Source of the DNA: Limnochorda sp. L945t | GTDB lineage: Bacteria > Bacillota > Limnochordia > Limnochordales > Geochordaceae | DNA: 64,000 bases | Direction: 5' to 3' | Assembly (NCBI RefSeq): GCF_035593305.1 | Contig: NZ_CP141615.1 | Span: 2,325,722-2,389,721, forward strand | Position numbers and translations under genes: made by a program | The notes under the pieces: model-generated | What the model saw: the letters and a program-made list of their open reading frames with translations, nothing else | Databases searched by the model: none | Told to the model about the DNA's origin: nothing | Shown: piece after piece, positions 49,190 through 57,949 of the stretch | How the letters are laid out: every line of letters begins with the position of its first letter | How positions within the stretch are numbered: the stretch's first letter is position 1

Positions 49190-51064
49190 ATGTGCGGGAT
49201 TGCCGGCTGGGTCGACTGGCGACGAGACCTGACCCACGAGATGCCCACGGTGGAGGTGATGGGCAGCACGCTGGCGTGCCGGGGGCCCGACGAACGAGGC
49301 AACTGGATCTCCCCGCATGCCGCGTTCAGCCACCGGCGGCTGGTGGTCGTCGATCCGGCGGGCGGGCACCAGCCCATGGTCCGTTCCCGGGGACCGTATC
49401 GCTTCGTGCTGGTGTACAATGGAGAGCTGTACAACACCGAGGAGCTCCGCCACGAACTGTTCGCACGGGGCCACCGGTTCGAGGGCCGCTCCGACACCGA
49501 GGTGTTGCTGCTCGCCTACGTGGAGTGGGGCCCCCGGTGCGTGGAACGCTTCAACGGCATCTTCGCGTTCGGCATCTGGGACGAGGAAAAGCAGTGGCTC
49601 TTCGCCGCCCGGGATCGCCTCGGAGTCAAGCCCTTCTTCTACGCCGAGCGCGACGGCGGGCTGCTGTTCGGCTCGGAGTTGAAAGCGCTGCTGGCGCACC
49701 CCCTCGTGCCGCCGGAAGTGGATGCCGAAGGGCTTGCCGAAGTGTTCGTGATGGGGCCGGCGCGCACTCCCGGGCATGGCGTGTTCCGGGGAGTGCGAGA
49801 GCTCGAGCCCGGATGGTGGATGATCTTCGAGCGGGATCCGTCCGCCGGGACGCCCCCGAGAGGCCGCATCCGGATGTCCCGGTACTGGTCGCTCGAAAGC
49901 CGGCCGCACGAGGACGACCTCCCCACGACCGCCGAGCGGGTGCGCTCCCTCGTCGAGGACAGCGTCTCCCGGCAGCTCGTCGCCGACGTCCCCGTATGCA
50001 CCCTGCTCTCCGGAGGCATCGACTCCAGCGCGGTGACCGCGTTTGCCCAGGCCGAGTTTCGCCGCAGGGGCATGCCTCCCATTCGCACCTATTCCATCGA
50101 TTACCGGGGCAACGAGCAGCACTTCCGGCCGAGCGAGTTCCAGCCTCACTCGGACGGGCCGTGGGTGCACAGAGTTTCCGAGTTCCTGGGGACCGACCAC
50201 CGTCGCGTGGTCATCGACACGCCGGAGCTGGCCGAGGCGCTGCGATGGGCGGTGCGCGCCCGGGACCTCCCCGGCATGGCCGACGTCGACTCGTCGCTGC
50301 TCCTGTTCAGCCGGGCCATCAAGCAGGAGAGCACCGTGGCGCTGTCAGGCGAGTGCGCGGACGAGGTGTTCGGCGGGTATCCGTGGTTCTGGCGGGAAGA
50401 GGACCTGAGGGCGGACACGTTCCCCTGGGCGAGATGGCTGGCAGGCCGGGTGCGGCTGTTTTCCCGGGACCTGGTCGCCACCGTGCAGCCGGAGCAGTAC
50501 CTGCGCCGCCGCTACCACGAGGCCCTCGACGAGGTGCCGCGGCTCGAGGGCGAGAGCCCCGAGGAGGCGCGCCTGCGCGAGATCGCGTACTTGAGCCTGA
50601 CCAGGTTCATGCCGACGCTGCTCGACCGCAAGGACCGCATGAGCATGGCGGTGGGTCTGGAGGTGCGGGTGCCGTACTGCGACCATCGCCTCGTCGAGTA
50701 CGTCTGGAACATCCCGTGGCGCATGAAGATGCACGAGGGCCGGGAGAAAGGCATCCTGCGGCTGGCGCTCAAGGGCGTGCTGCCGGACGACGTGGTGGCG
50801 CGCCGCAAGAGCCCTTACCCCAAGACCTACGACCCGGCCTACCTCGAGGCCGTGCGCGACTGGGTGCTGGGGCTCCTGGACGACCCGTCGTCGCCGCTGC
50901 GGCCGTTCGTCGACCGGGAGCTCGTGCGGCGCTTCGCCGTCGAGGAAGCCGGATCGGTGCACCTGCCGTGGTTCGGCCAACTGATGAGCGGGCCGCAGCT
51001 GCTCGCCTACCTGGCGCAGGTCGACACGTGGCTTCGTGACTATCACGTGCGCGTGCGCGCCTGA
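49190..51064 (+). CDS. asnB: Asparagine synthetase (glutamine-hydrolysing)
   Basis: A 624-residue class II amidotransferase. Cys2 of MCGIAGWVDW is the glutaminase nucleophile. RGPDERGNW, HRRLVVVDPAGGHQPM, LVYNGELYNTEELR and SDTEVLLLAYVEWG complete the N-terminal domain. The ATP pyrophosphatase domain has LLSGGIDSSAVTAF, SGECADEVFGGYPWF and LDRKDRMSMAVGLEVRVPY. The product is asparagine from aspartate and glutamine with ATP. The ATG fixes Cys2; the frame open upstream is not coding. The 230-base leader has no recognised riboswitch. No obvious operon partner. Confidence 0.93.
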   Translation: MCGIAGWVDWRRDLTHEMPTVEVMGSTLACRGPDERGNWISPHAAFSHRRLVVVDPAGGHQPMVRSRGPYRFVLVYNGELYNTEELRHELFARGHRFEGRSDTEVLLLAYVEWGPRCVERFNGIFAFGIWDEEKQWLFAARDRLGVKPFFYAERDGGLLFGSELKALLAHPLVPPEVDAEGLAEVFVMGPARTPGHGVFRGVRELEPGWWMIFERDPSAGTPPRGRIRMSRYWSLESRPHEDDLPTTAERVRSLVEDSVSRQLVADVPVCTLLSGGIDSSAVTAFAQAEFRRRGMPPIRTYSIDYRGNEQHFRPSEFQPHSDGPWVHRVSEFLGTDHRRVVIDTPELAEALRWAVRARDLPGMADVDSSLLLFSRAIKQESTVALSGECADEVFGGYPWFWREEDLRADTFPWARWLAGRVRLFSRDLVATVQPEQYLRRRYHEALDEVPRLEGESPEEARLREIAYLSLTRFMPTLLDRKDRMSMAVGLEVRVPYCDHRLVEYVWNIPWRMKMHEGREKGILRLALKGVLPDDVVARRKSPYPKTYDPAYLEAVRDWVLGLLDDPSSPLRPFVDRELVRRFAVEEAGSVHLPWFGQLMSGPQLLAYLAQVDTWLRDYHVRVRA

Positions 51065-51210
51065 CGCGGCCCCCGTGAGTCGACTCGGCCGCGGTGCAGG
51101 GCGCGGCAGGTGCGCCCTCCTGTGCCTCGAATTGCTCGCGGCGTACCCCGTCGCCCCCATGGCGCCGGAGGTCGGCGGGAGGGCCGGGGTCTCGGGAGGG
51201 GTGGCCGGGA

Positions 51211-52278
51211 TTGGCGTTTGTCGAGGGGTGGCTGCGGCGCTTCGCGGGCACGCTGTGGCTGCTGCTCAAGGTGCTGGTGCCCGTGTACGCGGCCGTGGGG
51301 CTGCTTCAGGCTTCCGGATGGCTCGTGCCGTTCAGCGAGAGGCTGCGGGGCCCGCTCGGGAGCGTGGGCATCGTCCCCGAGGCCGTGCTGCCCCTGGTGA
51401 TAGGGCTATTGACGGCCCTTTACGGCGCCATCGGTTCGATGGCCTCGGTAGGGCTGAGCCCCCAGCATGCGCTGCCGGTCGTACTCTTCCTCAACTTCGC
51501 ACACGCGCTGCCCATCGAGGTCTCCGTGGCCGCTCGATGCGGGGTCAACCCCTGGAAGCTCGCCGCGGCACGCATTGGCATGGGGGTAGCGGCCGCGGCA
51601 GCTTCTCCGCTGCTGCTGCCCCTCCTGGCGGTGGGGCGGCCTGACGGTGCCCCCGTGGCAGCCGCGGGCTCCGCCGGAGCCGCCGCGCCAGGCATCGTGC
51701 CGGCGGGCGGCACCTGGACCGCGATGGCGGCTCTGGGCCCTGCCACGGTGGCCTGGGTGAACGCCGCCGCGGGCCTGCTCCGCACGGTGGGGCTGCTCGT
51801 GCTGGTGCTGGCGCCTCTCACGCTGGCGATGGAGTGGTTGGAGCGGCGCGGAATCCTCGACCGCTGGGCTACCGGCCTGGCTCCGAGCATGGGGCGTCTG
51901 GGGTTGTCGGGGGATGCGGCGTTCGCCATACTGGCGGGTCTCTTCCTGGGGCTCGTCTACGGCGCCGGTGTCATCGTCGATCGCATGAACCGCCGGCGGC
52001 TCGATGCCCGGCAGGCGTGGAGGATCTTCCTGTTCCTCGGGGCGTGCCACTCGCTGCTGGAAGATCCGTTCACCTTCAGCGTGGTAGGGGTGGGCCCGCA
52101 CGTGCTCCTGCCCGTGCGGCTGGTGGCCGGGGCCGCCGTGCTGGGGGCCATCGCCCTGGCCAATGCCGGGCAGCGCCGCGTCGAAGGGATACAGCGGGAG
52201 GCCCATGCAAACGGGTCCGGGCTGCGGAGACTCCGGGACCTGCTGAGGAGGGCATGGTCGGCGCATGGAAGCCACTGA
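51211..52278 (+). CDS. Nucleoside-recognition (Gate) domain membrane protein
   Basis: A 355-residue inner-membrane protein with about eight hydrophobic segments. Two Gate-type halves are visible: TLWLLLKVLVPVYAAVGLLQ ... LTALYGAIGSMASVGLS, and LVLVLAPLTLAMEWLERRGI ... AILAGLFLGLVYGAGVIVDR. This is the arrangement of SpmA/SpmB and YjiH-like proteins thought to move nucleosides or small solutes. TTG 51211 is chosen because GGAGGGG lies eight bases upstream and no ATG is near. It overlaps the HAD phosphatase start by 14 bases, so the two are coupled; a link to nucleotide or sugar-phosphate salvage is inferred. Confidence 0.78.
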   Translation: MAFVEGWLRRFAGTLWLLLKVLVPVYAAVGLLQASGWLVPFSERLRGPLGSVGIVPEAVLPLVIGLLTALYGAIGSMASVGLSPQHALPVVLFLNFAHALPIEVSVAARCGVNPWKLAAARIGMGVAAAAASPLLLPLLAVGRPDGAPVAAAGSAGAAAPGIVPAGGTWTAMAALGPATVAWVNAAAGLLRTVGLLVLVLAPLTLAMEWLERRGILDRWATGLAPSMGRLGLSGDAAFAILAGLFLGLVYGAGVIVDRMNRRRLDARQAWRIFLFLGACHSLLEDPFTFSVVGVGPHVLLPVRLVAGAAVLGAIALANAGQRRVEGIQREAHANGSGLRRLRDLLRRAWSAHGSH

Positions 52279-53032
52279 ACAGGCTCCCAGGAGCGAGCGC
52301 GACGCAAGGCTCGACGCGTTGTGCCAGCGAGTCGCGCCGCATCTGCGGGTGGTGCTGCTGGACGCCGGCAACACGCTGATTTACCCCGACTGGGAACGTG
52401 TAGCCGCATGGTGCCGCCACGAGGGCGTCCAGGTGACGGCCCGGCAGCTCGTCCAGGCCGAGTACGTGGCAAAGGCGGCCGTCGACGCGCTCGTGCAACG
52501 CCGCAGGCCCAGCATGCCGGAGGGCTACTTCGGGGTGGCGATGGAGGCGGCGGGTGTGCCGCCCGAGGTGCGCCAGCGCGTGCTGCCCCGTATCGCAGAA
52601 GCCGAGCACGCCGGGGTGATGTGGCTCGTCGTGCGGGAGGGCACGGCCGAGGCGCTGCAGCAGCTGCGCGGTGCGGGGCTCCGCCTGGGCGTGGTGTCCA
52701 ACGCCGACGGGCGGGTCGAAGCCTTCCTGGAGCAGGCGGAGCTGCGCCGGTGGTTGGACTTCGTGGTGGACTCTCACCGAGTCGGGGTCGAGAAGCCCGA
52801 CCCGGCCATCTTCCGCATCGCGCTAGAGCGAGCCGGGGTGGCGCCAGACGAGGCCATCCACGTCGGGGACATCTGCGCGATCGACGTGGCGGGAGCTCGG
52901 TCAGCGGGCATCGAGGCGGTGCTGATGGACCCCATGGGGCTGTACGCCCGGTGCGACGTGGCCAGGATTCACGACCTGGGAGAGCTCGCTGCCGCCATCG
53001 TGGCCCACCGGGGGCCCCGGCAGGCCGGATGA
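52265..53032 (+). CDS. HAD-superfamily phosphatase
   Basis: A 255-residue haloacid-dehalogenase-type hydrolase. Motif I is VVLLDAGNTLI, with nucleophile Asp33; the usual second Asp (DxD) is replaced by Gly, as in a subset of family members. Motif II is GVVSNADGR, motif III VEKPDPAIFRIAL (Lys) and motif IV IHVGDICAIDVAGARSAG. A helical C1 cap lies between motifs I and II. The substrate is unknown. The ATG lies within the end of the membrane protein gene, with GAGGAGGG about twelve bases upstream. Confidence 0.85.
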   Translation: MEATEQAPRSERDARLDALCQRVAPHLRVVLLDAGNTLIYPDWERVAAWCRHEGVQVTARQLVQAEYVAKAAVDALVQRRRPSMPEGYFGVAMEAAGVPPEVRQRVLPRIAEAEHAGVMWLVVREGTAEALQQLRGAGLRLGVVSNADGRVEAFLEQAELRRWLDFVVDSHRVGVEKPDPAIFRIALERAGVAPDEAIHVGDICAIDVAGARSAGIEAVLMDPMGLYARCDVARIHDLGELAAAIVAHRGPRQAG

Positions 53033-53138
53033 GGTGGAGCCGGCGCCCTCGGGTGCTGCCGTACCGCCGTTTGACAGCTACCGAGGATGCCCTTATCATG
53101 AGGCTGGTGCCAGCGGGCGCGCTGGCCCTTTTCGTCGT

Positions 53139-53215
53139 GGCGCCATCGTCTAGGCGGCCCAGGACGCTGCCCTTTCAAGGCAGAAACACGGGTTCGAATC
53201 CCGTTGGCGCTACCA
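53139..53215 (+). tRNA. tRNA-Glu (anticodon TTC)
   Basis: Acceptor GGCGCCA pairs with TGGCGCT (one G-T). The D arm is GTCT...AGGAC. The anticodon stem CTGCC/GGCAG carries loop CTTTCAA (anticodon TTC). T arm ACGGG-TTCGAAT-CCCGT, discriminator A and encoded CCA. It reads GAA/GAG. Its 3' end is the start of the degenerate accessory region to the right, where recombinase-like tails abut it. Confidence 0.93.
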
Positions 53216-53410
53216 GCTCGGCGACGTAGCTTCCTTCTTTCTCCCGGAACACCGCTGCCAGGGGATGGTACGGCCAGCGGACATCGGCCAGGAACTCCGC
53301 GATCACTCGCCGCGAGTCGGGCTCCAGTGTCGGCCTGCGCACAAAGCCACGAATGAAGGCGCGGCGTTCGCCGCGCGAAACCAGCGTTTTTCGCGCGCCC
53401 GGGTTCACGA
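53216..53410 (-). pseudogene. Recombinase-like C-terminal remnant adjoining tRNA-Glu
   Basis: The minus frame reads ERRAFIRGFVRRPTLEPDSR, VIAEFLADVRWPYHPLAAVF and REKEGSYVAELVAPTGFEP, and runs into the reverse complement of the tRNA T arm. ERRAFIRGF-VRR is reminiscent of the C-terminal end of large serine recombinases, but this assignment is tentative. A homologous tail lies at 54990-55200. N-terminal and catalytic parts are absent. Confidence 0.45.
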
Positions 53411-53619
53411 GAGAGACGGAGCGCAAACTGACCGCGGCTATCCTGGAGATCGCGCGACGTGGCCAACTCGTCACAGCGGTCGATTCGCCCTACGGCACGA
53501 AGTACATCGTCGACGGGATTCTCACGGGGCCGACCGGGAGAGTAGCTTCGGTGATTACGGTATGGGTCGTCGAGCCTGACGACCCGCGCCCCCGATTTGT
53601 AACGGCGTACCCAAAGTAA
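53353..53619 (+). CDS. DUF6883-like protein, N-terminally truncated
   Basis: An 88-residue ORF whose C-terminal 70 residues (GFTRETERKLTAAILEIARR, PYGTKYIVDGILTGPTGRVA, SVITVWVVEPDDPRPRFVTA) match the DUF6883 pattern. The first 15 residues come from sequence antisense to the recombinase remnant, so the true start was lost at a junction near 53390. DUF6883 and DUF4926 genes are commonly adjacent, as here, in toxin-antitoxin-like pairs of unproven function. No clear ribosome site. Confidence 0.55.
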   Translation: MKARRSPRETSVFRAPGFTRETERKLTAAILEIARRGQLVTAVDSPYGTKYIVDGILTGPTGRVASVITVWVVEPDDPRPRFVTAYPK

Positions 53620-53647
53620 TGTGGAAAGGGGGGGGGACACCTGAGAC

Positions 53648-53896
53648 ATGGTCCGCGAGCTGGAGATGGTCGTCCTAACCAAAGACCTACTGGAGCATGG
53701 GTTACTCCGGGGCGACGTTGGCACCGTCGTGCACGTCTATCATAGTGGCGAGGCGGCAGAAGTCGAGTTCGTAGCGGCGGATGGCCGCACTGTGGCGCTG
53801 CTCACGCTGAAAACCGACTCGATTCGTCCCATGGATCGCTCGGAAATCCTGCATGCCCGCCCGTTGTCGTTATCCCCTCAAGGAGGGGGTTATTGA
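53648..53896 (+). CDS. DUF4926 domain protein
   Basis: An 82-residue protein (ELEMVVLTKDLLEHGLLRGD, VGTVVHVYHSGEAAEVEFVA, GRTVALLTLKTDSIRP). It matches the compact beta-barrel pattern of DUF4926 (VVLT-D-HGL-GDVGTVVHVY). A G-rich tract lies about twelve bases before the ATG. It follows the DUF6883-like gene after 28 bases and is probably its partner; function unknown. Confidence 0.7.
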   Translation: MVRELEMVVLTKDLLEHGLLRGDVGTVVHVYHSGEAAEVEFVAADGRTVALLTLKTDSIRPMDRSEILHARPLSLSPQGGGY

Positions 53897-54344
53897 CCAC
53901 AGCATTTGTTGCACCCTTAGCACTCCGCTGGGCCCCCGGTACGTCTAGCTCAGCAGGACGTGGAGGCACTGCGCCGCGCTACCGCCCGCTATGGCCTCGG
54001 GGCTGGCACGCTGGCCCGAGTTTGGATCCTTGAACGCCTGCGGGGGAAAAGGCGCAGCAGCCGTAATCACCCTTCACCCTGCGCCAGCCGCCTTCGACCG
54101 CGGCCGGCCCCTGGGGTGCGGCATCGCGTCGACGACGAATCCCCTAGGCGCTCCCACTTGCTTCCAGTTACTCTCCAGGCCTCTGGGCTGTATTGACGGG
54201 GGCCTGGGGGCAATTCCCTCTTGGCGCTCGGGCGAGAATCGCGTCTTGCAGTGCTGTCCCCCGGATCGACGAGGAGGGGGCGTGACGCGCCTCGGGGCTT
54301 GGCCGTGCACGCTCGCCGTGAGCCGGCGCGAACCCCCTGTCGTG
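53897..54344. other. Degenerate accessory tract containing an antitoxin fragment
   Basis: About 450 bases without an intact gene. The plus frame 53930-54052 (VRLAQQDVEALRRATARYGL, GAGTLARVWILERLRGK) resembles the C-terminal end of CopG/BrnA-type ribbon-helix-helix antitoxins but has no start. At 54123-54151 a T-arm-like segment, ACGAATCCCCTAGGCGC, echoes the tRNA-Glu 3' end and 54992-55020. Confidence 0.45.
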
Positions 54345-54560
54345 CTAGAACTCCTCCACCGTCAGGCCAGCTTCTCGAATGATGGCCCGCACTGTACCTT
54401 CAGGAAGCTCTCCGGGATGGTGCGGCACGGTCGTGCGGCGTTTGGTCGAGGGGTTTCGCCAGATCTCATGGCTGCCTTTCGCCATCCGGTCGAACTCAAA
54501 ACCGGCAGCGCGCAGCTTCTGAACTACGTCCCGATATCGAAGGCCCGCCAGTACACCCAT
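54345..54560 (-). CDS. hicA: HicA-family toxin
   Basis: A 71-residue HicA mRNA interferase. RYRDVVQKLRAAGFEFDRMA leads into the catalytic GSHEIWRNP (the conserved GSH histidine) and TTVPHHPGELPEGTVRAIIR. The length is normal. Its ATG shares a base with the stop of hicB upstream (TGATG), so translation is coupled and the antitoxin is made first. It appears intact and co-exists with its partner. Confidence 0.9.
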   Translation of the reverse strand: MGVLAGLRYRDVVQKLRAAGFEFDRMAKGSHEIWRNPSTKRRTTVPHHPGELPEGTVRAIIREAGLTVEEF

Positions 54561-54805
54561 CAGTCGACGGCAATAGGGGTAACAACCTCACCGCGCCCGG
54601 AGAAGACCTTCTGAAGGGCAGGGGGAAGGAGTTCCCCGTGCTCTCGGTAGGACTCCACAATCTTTCGGGCTATGTCCTGGGCGATCTCGACCGCTTCCGC
54701 GACCGTACGCCCCTGCGCCACGAGGCCCGGAACGTCGTCGCTCGTGGCCAGAAACACACCTTCCGGTAGCTTCTCTACTCGAAGGCGTATCAGTACCTCG
54801 GCCAT
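54560..54805 (-). CDS. hicB: HicB-family antitoxin
   Basis: An 81-residue HicB-type antitoxin with the partial RNase H fold: VLIRLRVEKLPEGVFLATSD, VPGLVAQGRTVAEAVEIAQD. It is short and lacks a distinct C-terminal DNA-binding domain, as in many hicB-first loci. GAGAGGCGGGGG lies about seven bases before the ATG. It precedes and overlaps hicA; the pair should be autoregulated. Confidence 0.88.
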   Translation of the reverse strand: MAEVLIRLRVEKLPEGVFLATSDDVPGLVAQGRTVAEAVEIAQDIARKIVESYREHGELLPPALQKVFSGRGEVVTPIAVD

Positions 54806-54989
54806 GATGTTGCCCCCGCCTCTCCTCGGCCGTCATCATAACATGCTCCCATTAAGCCGGCAAAGGACGTCCTGGAAGTCTCAGGGAATCCGAGCGACCT
54901 CGGGCCAATTTCGGGGGCCGCGGGCCGTCCTACGGTCGTGAGCTGGCATGATAAGCTCCGCGCAGACAGGTTCGTCCCCGCTGAACCGG

Positions 54990-55200
54990 GCGTCGCGTCT
55001 ATGACGAATCCCCTTGGTGCGACCATTTCGGCTACGCAGTCCTTCCCTTGATGCCGGAGGACCGTGGCCTGCGGGTGGTACGGCGAGGCCGTGTGGGGGA
55101 GAAAGTCTGCCACCGCCCGCCGTGAGTTAGGCTCCAGGGTAAGCTTCCGTGCAAAGCCACGGATGAAAGCTCGACGTTCCTCGACGCTGCCGTTTCGTCC
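54990..55200 (-). pseudogene. Second recombinase-like C-terminal remnant
   Basis: The minus frame reads ERRAFIRGFARKLTLEPNSR, RAVADFLPHTASPYHPQATV and LRHQGKDCVAEMVAPRGFVI. It is clearly homologous to the remnant beside tRNA-Glu (53216-53410) at protein and DNA level. It too ends in a T-arm-like segment (ACGAATCCCCTTGGTGC). The upstream part does not match. The duplicate suggests two successive element tails at the same target. Confidence 0.45.
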
Positions 55201-55455
55201 GGCACCAGGCAATGTGCAGCCCAGCACCACGCCCGAGCCTCTGCCAGCAGGGCCCCCGGCTCGACCGGGAGGGCCAGCGACCCGGGACCAAGGGTGACGC
55301 GATGGTCTAGCTACTCCGCCAGCACGACCCGCAAGGTGAAGGGTTCATGAGCCAACCCGCTATCCAAGTAGTCTGACAAGCTTTACTCCGTCTGTGGGCC
55401 TGTTCCATCTAGGCCAGGTGAAGGCATTTACCAGAGATGAGATAGCGTCCCCGCA

Positions 55456-56933
55456 AGTGGTGTAAATTGGGTTCCCACTTGAACGTCACCCGTTACGCCG
55501 CGATGTCAGGCAGCTGCGGCATTCCCTCGCTTTCACCCCCTGTCGTTCTTTGCCGGGCAGCATAGAGCTTGGCCATGGACTCCTGGCTGAAGTAGCGCCG
55601 GGACGCCATCCACTCTTCGTGCTGCTCCTGCAGCACCGCCCCGATCAAGCGCAGCGCAGCCTCCGGGTTGGGGAAGATGCCCACGACGTCCGTGCGCCGC
55701 CCGATCTCCCGGTTCAGGCGCTCCAAGGGATTGGTCGAGTAAATCTGCCGCCAATGCTCGGGCGGAAAGGCCATGTAGGTCAGTACGTCCTCGGCCGCCT
55801 CCAGCAGCCGCTCGGCCGCTTGGGGAAAGCGCCGCCTCAGGCTCTCGGCCACCTTTTCCAGCTGTTCCCGGGCCAGCGCCGCATCGGGCTGCACGAAGAT
55901 GGTGCGCACCAACGCCGCCACCATGGCCTGGGCCTGCTTGGGCACCTGGGCCAGGAGGTTGCGCATAAAGTGCACCCGGCACCGTTGCCAGCTGGCCCCG
56001 GCCAGGATCTCCGCAATGGCCCGCTTCAGGCCTTCGTGGGCATCCGAGATGACCAGCTGCACCCCCTTGAGGCCCCGGTGCACCAGGTGCCGCAAAAACT
56101 CGCTCCAAAACTCGTAGCTTTCGGCCTGGCCGATGGCATACCCCAGGACCTCCCGCTCCCCCGTCTCCCGCACCCCGATGGCCACCACCGCAGCCATGTT
56201 GACCACCCGGCCGTCCTGGCGGACCTTGACGGCCTTGGCGTCCAGCCAGACGTACGGGTACTCGCCGGTCAGCTCCCGCTCCCGGAAACGGGTGAGGTGG
56301 TCATCGAGTTCCTGGCACAGCCGGGAGACCTGGCTTCGGCTGATCCCCTCCATCCCCAGGGCTTTGACCAGCTCGTCCACTTTCTGGGTGCTCACCCCTT
56401 CGACGTAGGCCTCCTGGACCACCGAAAGCAGCGCCTTTTCGGCCCGCCGGCGGGGCTCCAGAAGCGACGGGAAGTAGCTGCCTTCCCGCAGCTTGGGGAT
56501 GCGCAGGGGGATCGTCCCGACCCGGGTGTCCCACTCGCGGTCCCGGTAGCCGTTCCGCTGGGTCTTGCGCTGGGGCGAGCGTTCGTAGCGCCCCGCCCCC
56601 ACCTGCTGGCTCACCTCCAGCTCCATAAGGGCCTGGGCCAGCAGGCGGACCCCCTCCCGCAGGGCGTCGAGCTGGGGGTCGTCCTGGTACTTGCGCAGCA
56701 GGTCCAAGAGTGCGATGCTGAGATCGGTCACCGGCGGCGATGCTCCCTTCGTTGTGACGGTGCTGTCTGTCACCTCGTAGGGAACCCGCTGGTGACCGTT
56801 TTTGTCAAGGTCCTCCAGCCCTCCGCCCGACCCCTTCCCGAGGCTCCGGCCTACGGCCTCCGCCTCGGGAAGCCTCGCGCGATCCTCCTGTTGATCACGC
56901 GTGCCCGATCGATCCGGAGGAATTTACACCACT
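55456..56933 (-). mobile_element. IS256-family insertion sequence, apparently intact
   Basis: Inverted ends AGTGGTGTAAATT at 55456-55468 and its complement at 56921-56933 bound one full-length transposase gene. The size, 1478 bp, is normal for IS256 relatives. No 8-9 bp target duplication is visible, so the flanks may have rearranged after insertion. Its right end lies about 50 bases before vapC. Confidence 0.8.
55493..56773 (-). CDS. IS256-family (Mutator) transposase
   Basis: A 426-residue transposase from GTG 56773. DDE residues are visible in YVWLDAKAVKVRQDGR, LVISDAHEGLKRAI (with WQRCRVHFMRNLLAQVP following) and STNPLERLNREIGRRTDVVG. The N-terminal part has RNGYRDREWDTRVGTIPLRI, the family zinc/HTH region. 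There are no stops or frameshifts, so it is probably active. It is only distantly related to the split IS256-type copy at 36432/40307. Confidence 0.92.
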   Translation of the reverse strand: MTDSTVTTKGASPPVTDLSIALLDLLRKYQDDPQLDALREGVRLLAQALMELEVSQQVGAGRYERSPQRKTQRNGYRDREWDTRVGTIPLRIPKLREGSYFPSLLEPRRRAEKALLSVVQEAYVEGVSTQKVDELVKALGMEGISRSQVSRLCQELDDHLTRFRERELTGEYPYVWLDAKAVKVRQDGRVVNMAAVVAIGVRETGEREVLGYAIGQAESYEFWSEFLRHLVHRGLKGVQLVISDAHEGLKRAIAEILAGASWQRCRVHFMRNLLAQVPKQAQAMVAALVRTIFVQPDAALAREQLEKVAESLRRRFPQAAERLLEAAEDVLTYMAFPPEHWRQIYSTNPLERLNREIGRRTDVVGIFPNPEAALRLIGAVLQEQHEEWMASRRYFSQESMAKLYAARQRTTGGESEGMPQLPDIAA

Positions 56934-56980
56934 ACCAGGGACTATAGCAGAGATGACCTCTACGCGGAGCGTCTGGAACG

Positions 56981-57442
56981 GTGATCCTCCTCGATACGAA
57001 TGTGCTGGTCTACGCCGTCAACGTGGACGCCCCGCAACACTCGGCAAGCCGCGCTATCCTTGACGCCGCCTTGGGCCATCGGCTCCCGGCCATGCTGGTT
57101 CCCCAGGTGCTGGTGGAGTTCTACGCGGTGGTTACCAGCGCCCGGCGGGTCGAGCATCCTTTGGATCCGGAGGCGGCATGGAAGGAGGTGGCCGGGCTGC
57201 GGGCGGCCCTTCCGGTGCTGGAGGTCACCTCGGGCGCCCTGGATGCTTTGGGCCGACTCGTATCTGAGCGGAGGGCGGCGGGGCAACACGTTTTCGATTT
57301 GTTCCTTGCCGCGCAGATGCGAGCCCACCGGGTCAACACGGTGTGCAGCTATGACCGTGCGGCTTTCGAGGGGATAGCCGGAATCATGGTAGTGACTCCC
57401 GAACAGCTCCTGCCGATACTGTCCCCGCCAACTGAGACGTGA
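56981..57442 (+). CDS. vapC: PIN-domain ribonuclease toxin (VapC family)
   Basis: A 153-residue PIN nuclease. MILLDTNVLVYAVNVDAP supplies the first Asp, VPQVLVEFYAVVTS the Glu, GQHVFDLFLAAQMRAHRVN the third Asp, and TVCSYDRAAFEGI the fourth. GTG 56981 overlaps the stop of an upstream antitoxin (GTGA), of which only the tail RDDLYAERLER remains before the IS256 end at 56933. The toxin thus seems separated from its antitoxin gene and may be unexpressed or neutralised elsewhere. Confidence 0.85.
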   Translation: MILLDTNVLVYAVNVDAPQHSASRAILDAALGHRLPAMLVPQVLVEFYAVVTSARRVEHPLDPEAAWKEVAGLRAALPVLEVTSGALDALGRLVSERRAAGQHVFDLFLAAQMRAHRVNTVCSYDRAAFEGIAGIMVVTPEQLLPILSPPTET

Positions 57443-57674
57443 TGCTCCGGCAGTCATTGACGCATCATGGGCGCCGAAATGGGCCGTTTGCCGTCATCTT
57501 GTTTGCGCTCCGCCACCCTGGGCTGTGCGAGCGTTGTGTGCGGACGATTTCCGTGATCTGTACCCCGAGGTGCTCCCGAACGACAACGACTTCTCCCCTG
57601 GCAACCAGCGTGCCGCGTAGCCCATAGCGCCCGGCACAGCCTGATACCCGACGAGGTGGAGGAGGCCTGAGGGC

Positions 57675-57926
57675 ATGGAAAAGCTCTATCCGCCCGATAC
57701 GGATGACATCGAGCAACTGGCTCGTTTCTTCGACGAGGTGGATTCCATGGACCTGGCCGAGATCGAGGAGGTCCGAGACGTCCCGGCTCGGGAGCTTGTG
57801 CACGTCAGCGTGCAGCTGCCCAAGGAGGACGTCCAGCGCTTTAGGCGCTTGGCGGAACGGGAGAAGATCCCGTACACGACTCTGATTCGCTGCCTACTGC
57901 ACAAGGTTGCCGTCCGGTTGTCGTGA
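57675..57926 (+). CDS. CopG-family ribbon-helix-helix antitoxin-like protein
   Basis: An 83-residue protein. The acidic N-terminal half (EQLARFFDEVDSMDLAEIEE) is a toxin-binding type segment. The C-terminal half is a ribbon-helix-helix (ELVHVSVQLPKEDVQRFRRL, AEREKIPYTTLIRCLLHKVA). GAGGAGG lies nine bases before the ATG. The cognate toxin gene would be expected next to it; the 232 bases upstream hold only open-frame scraps, so it looks orphaned. Confidence 0.75.
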   Translation: MEKLYPPDTDDIEQLARFFDEVDSMDLAEIEEVRDVPARELVHVSVQLPKEDVQRFRRLAEREKIPYTTLIRCLLHKVAVRLS

Positions 57927-57949
57927 CGCCCTTAGCACCAACTGGCATC

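Noticed and set aside
53160-53215. Minus-strand peptide tail APTGFEPVFLP
   Set aside because: This is the reverse complement of the tRNA-Glu T arm, a well-known source of false peptide ends; only the sequence beyond the tRNA was considered.
55440-56945. Target-site duplication around the intact IS256 element
   Set aside because: No 8-9 base duplication flanks the inverted ends. The shared AGAGATGA strings are at different distances and look coincidental.
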